DNA of 64,000 bases, from assembly GCF_043555985.1 (NCBI RefSeq), contig NZ_JBIGIC010000018.1, positions 1-64,000 of the forward strand, written 5' to 3'. A program made the position numbers and the translations under genes. The notes below the pieces were generated by a model. It had not been told where the DNA came from, made no database searches, and worked only from the letters and a program-made list of their open reading frames with translations. Below, one piece after another: positions 14,412 to 21,213 of this stretch; position 1 is the first letter of the stretch, and every line of letters starts with the position of its first letter. The stretch is from Pelomonas candidula. Lineage in GTDB: Bacteria > Pseudomonadota > Gammaproteobacteria > Burkholderiales > Burkholderiaceae_C.

Positions 14412-17060
14412 TCAGAACTTGGCGGTCAGGCCCAGCTTGTAGGTCGTCTCGCCCTTGAACGACCAGGCCGGGAAGCCGGCGCGCAGCGGGTCCTTGATGG
14501 CCGTGTTGCTGGCGGCCGCGGCGCCGTACTGGATGTCGTCCTGCTTGGTCAGGTTGACGGCATCCAGGCTCAGCTTCAGCCACTTGTTGATGTTCCAGCC
14601 GAAGGAGGCGTCCAGCGTGCCGAAGCTGGCATGCATGCGGTTGCCGTACCAGAACGCGCCCTCGCGGATCATGTACTTCGAGCGCCAGTTGTAGGCCAGG
14701 CGGCCGAAGTAGGTCTCGTTCTCGTAGTAGCCGACCAGGTTGACGTTGTGCTTGGAGGCCTGGGTGAACAGGTTCAACCCGTCCAGGAAGCTGCTGCCGG
14801 GGGCCTTGCCTTCGGTGAAGGTGTAGTTGCCGCTGACGCCGAAGCCATTGCTGAAGCCGTGGTTGACCTGCAGCTCCAGGCCGCGGATGGTGCCGCCACC
14901 GGCGTTCTGGAAGCTCTGGACTGTCCAGTTGTCCACCTTCGTCAGCGGGTCGACCAGGCCGACCTTCTGGTTCTGCAGGACGTTGGCGACGACGAAGTTG
15001 GAGATGTCCTTCAGGAAGTAGGTCGCCGACAGCAGATTGCCCTTGCCGTAGTAGTACTCCAGGCTGAGATCGGCCTGGCTGGACTTCATGGGCTTGAGGC
15101 CGACGTTGCCGACGGTCCAGGTCTCGTTGTTCGGCCGGTCGTCGTTGTAGCCGGACACCGTCACGCCGAACATGTTGGCGAAGTTCGGGCGGGTGATGGC
15201 CTGGGACGCCGTGGCGCGCAGCACCAGGTCCTTGCGCAGGTCGAAGGCGATGTTGAGGCTGGGCAGCACGTCGTTGTAGGTGGAGTCCGTGGACGCCGTG
15301 GTCTTGGCCCAGTTCTGGTTGCCGGAGTAGGCGTCGGCCGGCGTCGTGCCGTCGAACTTGTAGCCGGTGCTGGTGACCTTGGTCGAGATGTAGCGCAGGC
15401 CGAAGTTGCCGCGCACGCCCTCGGTGTCGAACTCGAACATGCCGTAGGCCGAGCGGTTCTTCTCGTTCAGCTCGCCGTAGCCCGAACGATCTTCCACCCA
15501 GGAGCCGATGCTCTTGGAAGTGTTGTTCAACATGGCGCTGATGTCGGGGCGCGGAACCGACCAGCTGGCCACGTTCACCGAGCCGCTGAACAGTGTGTTG
15601 GTGTTGGTCAGCGCATTGATGCCGTCACCGTCCTGGATGAGTCCAACGCTCCAGATCGGGCGGAAGCTGCGCTTCTCGAAGGTATGGTCAGCCAGACGGA
15701 CACCGGTCTTGAAGGCGCTGATGACGCCCCAATCCAGATTGAAGGTCGCGTCGAACTGGCCGAACTTCTCCTTGTCCTTGTTCGGGCCGGAAGACGTGGC
15801 CCATGACCTGGCCGCCAGCTGCGTCGGCAGAGCGCTCAGGCCCCAGGACTGGTTGGACGTCGGGTTGATCTCGATCTCGTGACCGGTGGCGTCGATCGTG
15901 CCTTGCCAGTTCGGGCGGTTGAAGACGTTGCTCCAGGAATTGGTCTGGTAGTTGGTCGTGATGGACGTGCCACCCTTGGCGCTGGTGTCGCCGAGCACGA
16001 CGTCGAACTTGGCGTTGTCGAGCTTGTAGTGGGCATCCGCCACGACGCTGTTCGAATCCATGCTGGCACCACGGGCCCAGACTTGGAAGAAGCGGTTCTG
16101 CAGCGGATTGGCGGCCGTCGTCGTGCTGTGCAGGCACATGCCGTTCGGGTTGAAGATCGACTCGACAGCGGTATTGCGCTGGTCGCAGTTCGGGTCGTGC
16201 ATCAGGTAGTCGCTGGTGTTGGAGCTGTTGGCGTCCAGCTTCATCTTCAGCACGTTCAGGCCCAGCTCCAGACCCTCGACCGGGCGCGCCTGCAGTGCGA
16301 CGTTGAGCGACGTGCGCTTGCGCTCCTGAATGAAGGCGGTGGGGGCCACGTCGCTGTTCCAGCGGCTGTCGGACTCGACGCCGTTGCGGATGTAGTTGCC
16401 CTTGGAGATGCCGGCGGCCACCAGGGCGCCGAAGCGGCGGTCAGCGGTGCGCCAGCTGTAGAGGCCGGAAACCTCCTTCTCGGGCTCGCTGATGGAACTG
16501 TGGCTGTAGTGCGTGCTCAGGAAGACGGTGTTGGGGTCCAGATCCAGCGGCTTGCGGGTCTTGACGATCACGGTGCCGCCGATGCCGCCTTCGGTCAGGT
16601 TGGCCTGCGACGACTTGTAGACCTCCATGCCGCCGATCATTTCAGCGGGCAGCAGCGAGTAGTTGAACGAGCGGTCGATGTCCATCTGGTCGTACCAGCC
16701 GGTGGACGCGACGGTCTGGCCGTTCAGCGTGGTGTAGGTCATCTGCGGGTCGGAGCCGCGGATGGACACGGACGCGCCCTGTCCGAATGCGCGGCCGACG
16801 GACACGCCGGGGATGCGGCCCAGCGCCTGGCCCACGTCGGAGTCGGGCAGCTTGCCCACGTCTTCGGCCGACACGGCGTCGACGACGGCGCTGGCGTTCT
16901 TCTTGATCACCGCGGCGCTTTGCAGCGAGGCGCGGATGCCGGTGACGACGACTTGCTCCAGCTGGGTGGATGCGGGTGCCTCCTGTGCCTGGACGGCGAA
17001 TGCCGCGCCCAGCAGTGACAGCGAGACGGCTGCTGCGATGGGGGTCTGCTTGACCTTCAT
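14412..17060 (-). CDS. TonB-dependent receptor 1 (Xanthomonas/Caulobacter type)
   Basis: An 882-residue outer-membrane receptor. It has a signal peptide (MKVKQTPIAAAVSLSLLGAA ... VQAQE) and a TonB-box-like region with LEQVVVTGIRASLQSA. The plug follows with VDAVSAEDVGKLPDSDVGQALGRIPGV, and then a long barrel with a terminal Phe (YKLGLTAKF). This fits the TIGR01782 subfamily that transports oligosaccharides in Xanthomonas and Caulobacter. Upstream TTG/ATG starts (to 17132) are less likely. The ATG at 17060 has GAGGAA 11 bases upstream and begins the signal peptide. Its promoter region shares motifs with receptor 2 and the nagK promoter, so chitooligosaccharide uptake is the working guess. A terminator follows directly. 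Confidence 0.92.
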   Translation of the reverse strand: MKVKQTPIAAAVSLSLLGAAFAVQAQEAPASTQLEQVVVTGIRASLQSAAVIKKNASAVVDAVSAEDVGKLPDSDVGQALGRIPGVSVGRAFGQGASVSIRGSDPQMTYTTLNGQTVASTGWYDQMDIDRSFNYSLLPAEMIGGMEVYKSSQANLTEGGIGGTVIVKTRKPLDLDPNTVFLSTHYSHSSISEPEKEVSGLYSWRTADRRFGALVAAGISKGNYIRNGVESDSRWNSDVAPTAFIQERKRTSLNVALQARPVEGLELGLNVLKMKLDANSSNTSDYLMHDPNCDQRNTAVESIFNPNGMCLHSTTTAANPLQNRFFQVWARGASMDSNSVVADAHYKLDNAKFDVVLGDTSAKGGTSITTNYQTNSWSNVFNRPNWQGTIDATGHEIEINPTSNQSWGLSALPTQLAARSWATSSGPNKDKEKFGQFDATFNLDWGVISAFKTGVRLADHTFEKRSFRPIWSVGLIQDGDGINALTNTNTLFSGSVNVASWSVPRPDISAMLNNTSKSIGSWVEDRSGYGELNEKNRSAYGMFEFDTEGVRGNFGLRYISTKVTSTGYKFDGTTPADAYSGNQNWAKTTASTDSTYNDVLPSLNIAFDLRKDLVLRATASQAITRPNFANMFGVTVSGYNDDRPNNETWTVGNVGLKPMKSSQADLSLEYYYGKGNLLSATYFLKDISNFVVANVLQNQKVGLVDPLTKVDNWTVQSFQNAGGGTIRGLELQVNHGFSNGFGVSGNYTFTEGKAPGSSFLDGLNLFTQASKHNVNLVGYYENETYFGRLAYNWRSKYMIREGAFWYGNRMHASFGTLDASFGWNINKWLKLSLDAVNLTKQDDIQYGAAAASNTAIKDPLRAGFPAWSFKGETTYKLGLTAKF

Positions 17061-17450
17061 GATCTCTGGTTCCTCGTTGTGGCCGGTGGTTCGATGCGGA
17101 GGTGGTGGTGGCCTGCCTGCATACCACCTCAAGTCCGGTTTGCTTCGATCACGCGGTGAACGATATGCAACCAGTGCAATGCCACTATAGGTATCGATAA
17201 ATCCACTTAGCTACCAATTGTGAGTGGGTAGTTTCCCGGGTGGCTTAGGTGTTCCATGGGAAGAGGGCGGGTTTTCTCTGTGATTGCCCCGCCTTGGTGC
17301 GCCAACTGGTATTGGATTGGGATTGAGTTTTTGCCAGAATCCTGTTGTTCACCAGCGACGCAGACGACACCAGACGCAGGGCTTGGCGCTGACATCGGGT
17401 GGCTGGTATGTTGGTGGCCTTGTCTTGGAGGGCGTGGATGCGAGGATCGA
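17061..17450 (-). promoter_or_regulatory. TonB receptor 1 upstream region with shared operator motifs
   Basis: No gene is visible in this 390-bp divergent gap. On the minus strand it holds TGGTAGCTAAGTGG (17203-17216), then after 16 bases the interrupted palindrome AGTGGCATTGCACTGG (17171-17186). A 24-base element at 17117-17140 follows, close to the receptor start. All three have counterparts at TonB receptor 2 in the same order. A -10-like TATAGT (17184-17189) overlaps the palindrome, but no good -35 is seen. From 17221 to 17450 I see only a weak ribosome-binding site (AGGA, 17443-17446) for the plus-strand cupin gene and no convincing promoter. Confidence 0.6.
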
Positions 17451-18440
17451 ATGGCCGGCGATGAGGCGCCCTCAGCGGGCATGACTCCGGTTGAAAGCTG
17501 GCCGGCCACGGACGGGCCGGACCTGCGCCAGCGGCTGGAACAGCGTGCCGAACCGGTGCTGCTGAAGGGGCTGCTGAGCCACTGGCCCGCCGTCGAGGCG
17601 GGGCGTGCCGCCGTGCTGGGGATCTGCGACTACCTCGCCCGTTTCGACCGCGGCGCAGAGGTCATCGCCACCAAGACCCGCGCGGCGGCGCGGGGCGTCA
17701 TGGGCTACAACGACACGCTGACCGACTTCGCCTTCGTGAAGGCGCGCATGCGGCTGCCGGAGTTCATGGCCAACCTGGCTGCCTACCTGCCCGTCGACGG
17801 TGCGCCGGCCATCGCCGCGCAGTGCGCCAAGGTCAGCGAGGTCATCCCCGGATTCCTGGACGAGAACCCGCTGCAGGCGCTGCCCGGCGTCGTGCCCAAC
17901 TTCTGGCTGGGCAATGCGCTGACGGTGCCGGTGCATCACGACCATCCGTACAACCTGGCCTGCGTGGTGGCCGGGCGGCGGCGCTTCACGCTGTTCCCGC
18001 CCGATCAGGTGGGCAATCTCTACATCGGCCCGCTGGAGCACACGCCATCGGGCGCGCCCATCTCGGTCGTGCATCCCAAGGCGCCTGATTACGAGCGCTA
18101 TCCGCGCTACCGCGAGGCGCTGGCTGCGGCCCGCGCCGCCGAGATGGCGCCGGGCGATGCGCTCTACATCCCGCCGCTGTGGTTCCACCAGGTCGAGGCG
18201 CTGGAGAAGGTCAACCTGCTCGTGAACTACTGGTGGCCTGTCGTGGGGCTCCCCGGCGACGCTCAGCTGCCCGCGCCGGTCGCCACGCTGATGCAGGCCA
18301 TCCGGGTGCTGAACGCGCTGCCGGCGGCGCAGCGCGACGCCTGGGCGGCGATGTTCGAGCACTACGTCGTGCAGCGCGACCTCGACCCCACCGCCCACAT
18401 CCCCGAACCCTGGCACGGCGTGCTGGCGCGGCGGCGTTGA
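17451..18440 (+). CDS. Cupin-like (cupin_8/JmjC-like) protein 1
   Basis: A 329-residue soluble protein of the cupin_8 / JmjC-like group. Metal-ligand candidates are His-x-Asp in PVHHDHPYN and a distal His in IPPLWFHQVEAL, followed by NYWW. The intervening segment AGRRRFTLFPPDQ is typical of this fold. These proteins are usually Fe(II)/2-oxoglutarate hydroxylases of proteins or small molecules, but the substrate here is unknown. An in-frame start at 17256 is possible. I chose the ATG at 17451 (weak AGGA upstream), and 17481 is an alternative. It is followed after 10 bases by a clear paralogue and is divergent from TonB receptor 1, as in similar receptor loci of Xanthomonas and Caulobacter. Confidence 0.75.
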   Translation: MAGDEAPSAGMTPVESWPATDGPDLRQRLEQRAEPVLLKGLLSHWPAVEAGRAAVLGICDYLARFDRGAEVIATKTRAAARGVMGYNDTLTDFAFVKARMRLPEFMANLAAYLPVDGAPAIAAQCAKVSEVIPGFLDENPLQALPGVVPNFWLGNALTVPVHHDHPYNLACVVAGRRRFTLFPPDQVGNLYIGPLEHTPSGAPISVVHPKAPDYERYPRYREALAAARAAEMAPGDALYIPPLWFHQVEALEKVNLLVNYWWPVVGLPGDAQLPAPVATLMQAIRVLNALPAAQRDAWAAMFEHYVVQRDLDPTAHIPEPWHGVLARRR

Positions 18441-18450
18441 TCGGAGTGCC

Positions 18451-19494
18451 ATGCAGCCGATGAAGGAACTGACCGGCCTGACGCGCGATCGCTTCGAGCG
18501 CGACGTGGTGCCGGCGTACGAGCCGGTGGTGATGCGCGGTGTGGTGGCGCACTGGCCGCTGGTGGCGCAGGGCCGGGCGGGGCTGGAGCCCTGCCTGCAG
18601 TACCTGATGGGTTTCGACGGCGGCCAGCCGGTGGACGCCGTGCTGGCCAGGCCCGAACCCACGCGGGCCTTCAGCTACAAGCCCGGGCTGGACGGCTTCA
18701 ACTTCACGCACGACAAGCGGCCCTACGCCGCGCTGTTCGAGCAGCTCTGGCGCTACAGCCACTTTCCCGAGCCGCCCAGCCTCGCGGCCCAGAGCGCGCT
18801 CGTGTCGGACGCCTTGCCAGGCCTGGATCGCGCGAATGCGCTGCCGCTGCTGGACGCCGCCGTGGCGCCGCGCATCTGGATCGGCAACCGTGCCACGGTG
18901 CCTGCGCACTTCGACGATTCGCACAACATCGCCTGCGTCGCGGCGGGCCGGCGACGCTTCACGCTGCTGCCGCCGCAATGCGCGCCGCTGCTCTACCTGG
19001 GCCCGCCTGACTACGCGCCCACGCCGGCGCCGATGTCGGTCGTGCCCGACCTGCACCGGGCCGACCCGGCGCGCTTTCCCCTCGTGGCGCAAGCGCTGGA
19101 GCAGGCCGTCGTGGCCGAGTTGGAGCCGGGTGATGCGATCTACATCCCGCCGCTGTGGTTCCACCAGGTCGAGGCGTTGGCGCCGGACCTGAACATCCTG
19201 ATGAACTACTGGTGGCGCCCGCTGGCCGCACCGCAGCGGCCGGACGACCTGCACCTGGCTGCGATGCGGCTGGCCATGCTGGCGCTGCGCCATCTGCCGG
19301 AGGGCGAGCGCGAGGGCTGGCGGGCCTTGTTCGGGCACTACGTGTTCGGCGCCCGTGGCGAGGTGCTGGCGCACATCCCGCCAGGGCAGCGCCACCTGTT
19401 CGGCGACATCGACGCGGCACAGGATGCCGCGCAGCGCCAGGACCTGGTGGGCCGGCTGAAACGCGCGGCGGATGGTGACGGCGGGGTCGGCTGA
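18451..19494 (+). CDS. Cupin-like (cupin_8/JmjC-like) protein 2
   Basis: A 347-residue paralogue of the preceding gene. The same His-x-Asp is present in VPAHFDDSHN, then AGRRRFTLLPPQ, and the segment IPPLWFHQVEAL is identical in both proteins, followed by NYWW. This suggests tandem duplication followed by divergence, with metal ligands kept in both. A role as an Fe(II)/2-oxoglutarate oxygenase is inferred from motifs. It ends one base before the convergent halogenase gene. No terminator is seen between them. Whether the two cupins act on the same target as the halogenase or the receptors is unknown. Confidence 0.75.
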   Translation: MQPMKELTGLTRDRFERDVVPAYEPVVMRGVVAHWPLVAQGRAGLEPCLQYLMGFDGGQPVDAVLARPEPTRAFSYKPGLDGFNFTHDKRPYAALFEQLWRYSHFPEPPSLAAQSALVSDALPGLDRANALPLLDAAVAPRIWIGNRATVPAHFDDSHNIACVAAGRRRFTLLPPQCAPLLYLGPPDYAPTPAPMSVVPDLHRADPARFPLVAQALEQAVVAELEPGDAIYIPPLWFHQVEALAPDLNILMNYWWRPLAAPQRPDDLHLAAMRLAMLALRHLPEGEREGWRALFGHYVFGARGEVLAHIPPGQRHLFGDIDAAQDAAQRQDLVGRLKRAADGDGGVG

Positions 19495-19495
19495 G

Positions 19496-21106
19496 CTACC
19501 AGGTGTAGATCTGCAGTGCCTTGTCGGCGACACCCGGCGGGATGTCGGCCAGCAGCGCGCGGTGGTCGGGGAAGTTGCTGGCGCTGCGGGCAATGAAGTC
19601 GTCCACCGCGGCCAGGTTATGGCGGGCCTGGTGCGTCGTGGGCGGCTGCAGGTCGTTCGGGTCGGGAAAGATGCCCATGCCGGCCAGCAGCGCGTACCAG
19701 GACACGGTGGGGTAGCCGCCGCCGAAGCGCCCGGCCTTCAGCGCCGCCACCAGCGGCTTGCGCGACAGCCACGTCATCAACACGCCCTGCAGCGACTCCG
19801 AGAGGTGCATGTTCTCGGCGTTCTCGCGCCAGTAGGCGGTGTCGGTGCGGGAGTTGGTCTTGTAGTGCGCCACGATGTAGTCGCGCGTGTTGTCGAAGCG
19901 CCGGCGCATGGCCTCGTTGAACTGGTCCTGCGCCGAGGTGCCGAGGTCGCCCTTCTCCAGCGCCTCCACCAGCATGGACGCCGTGACCTGCACGAACAGC
20001 AGTGCCGTGGCCTCCAGCGGCTCGATGAAGCCTTGCGACAGGCCCACGGCCACGCAGTTGCGGTTCCAGACCTTGGCCATGCGGCCCACGCGCATCTTGA
20101 GGTGACGCGCGGGGACGTCGGCATCCAGCAGGCCAAGGTGGGCGCGCAGCTCGGTCTCTGCTTCGTCCGCCGAGCAGTGGGCGCTGCTGTAGACGTAGCC
20201 GTTGCCCTGGCGCTGGGTGAGCGGGATCTTCCATGCCCAGCCGTGGCGCAGCGCGGTGGACACGGTCTGCGACTCGAGGGGGCCGTCCAGCGGCGTGGGC
20301 AGGGCGACGGCCGCGTCGTTGAACAGGTTCTCGCCGAAACCGATGAAAGGCGTCTGCAAGGCCTTGCCGGTCAGCAGCGAGGCGAAGCCGGTGCAGTCGA
20401 CGAAGAAGTCGGCCGCCAGCGTCTCGCCGTCGTCGAGCTGCAGGCGGTCGATGTCGCCGCGCTCGTTCAGCAGCACCTGCGTGACGTGGCGCTGCAGGTG
20501 GGTCACGCCGCGCTGCACCGCTTTGGCGGCGAGGAACTGACCCAGCAGCGTGGCGTCGAAGTGGTAGCCGTACCAGACGTCAAACGGGAAGTTGGTGTTG
20601 GCGCGCGGGCCCTTGGCCTGGCGGCCGAGCGTGGCGGAGATGAAGAATCGATCGGGGTGGGCATACACGTCTGCCCCTTCCAGCCGGGCATGCACGTTGT
20701 CCACGAAGGGATGCATGGTCATGTTGTCCAGCATCGACACGAACGGGTGGAAGTAGCGCTCGAAACCCGGCTTGGTGGACCAGCCCTCGAACGTGATGCC
20801 GCTCTTGTAGGTGGCATTGCAGGCGGGCATCCACTCCGACTCTTCGATGCCCAGGACCTCGAAGAAGCGACGCAGCCAGGGCGTGGAGCCCTCGCCCACG
20901 CCGATGATGCCGACCTGGGGAGACTCCAGCACCGTCACCTTCAGCCGCGGACCGTAGGCGGTGGTGGCCAGCATCAGCGCCGTCATCCAGCCGGCCGAGC
21001 CGCCGCCGACCACGCAGATGTGCTTCACGGGTGGTGGCACGTCCGTGCTGCCTCCGAGCGGACGCGCGGCGATGTACTGGTCGATGAGGGTGGCGGTGTC
21101 GCTCAT
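19496..21106 (-). CDS. Tryptophan 7-halogenase-like flavin-dependent halogenase
   Basis: A 536-residue FAD-dependent monooxygenase of the tryptophan-halogenase family. The FAD-binding motif is VVGGGSAGWMTA (about residue 33). The conserved Lys lies in ATYKSGITF, and the halogenase motif G-W-x-W-x-I-P is present as HGWAWKIPL. Towards the C-terminus it has GLSQGFIEPLEATAL. These enzymes use reduced FAD, oxygen and halide to form hypohalous acid that reaches the substrate through the Lys. Members next to TonB receptors are common in Xanthomonas and Caulobacter relatives, and their native substrate is not known to me. It lies 107 bases after TonB receptor 2 on the same strand, so co-transcription is likely. 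No flavin reductase is nearby. Confidence 0.85.
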   Translation of the reverse strand: MSDTATLIDQYIAARPLGGSTDVPPPVKHICVVGGGSAGWMTALMLATTAYGPRLKVTVLESPQVGIIGVGEGSTPWLRRFFEVLGIEESEWMPACNATYKSGITFEGWSTKPGFERYFHPFVSMLDNMTMHPFVDNVHARLEGADVYAHPDRFFISATLGRQAKGPRANTNFPFDVWYGYHFDATLLGQFLAAKAVQRGVTHLQRHVTQVLLNERGDIDRLQLDDGETLAADFFVDCTGFASLLTGKALQTPFIGFGENLFNDAAVALPTPLDGPLESQTVSTALRHGWAWKIPLTQRQGNGYVYSSAHCSADEAETELRAHLGLLDADVPARHLKMRVGRMAKVWNRNCVAVGLSQGFIEPLEATALLFVQVTASMLVEALEKGDLGTSAQDQFNEAMRRRFDNTRDYIVAHYKTNSRTDTAYWRENAENMHLSESLQGVLMTWLSRKPLVAALKAGRFGGGYPTVSWYALLAGMGIFPDPNDLQPPTTHQARHNLAAVDDFIARSASNFPDHRALLADIPPGVADKALQIYTW

Positions 21107-21123
21107 GGGGCGCCTGAATGAAT

Positions 21124-21154
21124 GAAGGGGAACGTGTGATGCACGTTCCCCTTC
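21124..21154 (-). repeat. Perfect 13-bp inverted repeat between receptor 2 and halogenase
   Basis: GAAGGGGAACGTG (21124-21136) and its exact complement (21142-21154) flank a five-base loop. On the minus strand it follows the TonB receptor 2 stop (21214) and precedes the halogenase start (21106). The T-content after the stem is modest (CATTCATTC), so it may be a partial terminator or an mRNA-stabilising hairpin that lowers halogenase expression relative to the receptor. Confidence 0.7.
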
Positions 21155-21213
21155 GATTGTGGTCAGCGGCGGCCACGGCCGGAGCCCGAGAGTTCCAGCA
21201 GTGGCAGCGGCGA

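Noticed and set aside
17061..17132. Longer N-terminus for TonB receptor 1 (start at 17132), and the same for receptor 2 (24147)
   Set aside because: The extra residues precede a complete signal peptide and cover the conserved 24-base leader element, and the shorter ATGs have good ribosome-binding sites.
17165..17190. A sigma-54-like TGGCA...TTGCA upstream of TonB receptor 1
   Set aside because: The spacing between the GG and GC elements is 13 instead of 10 bases.
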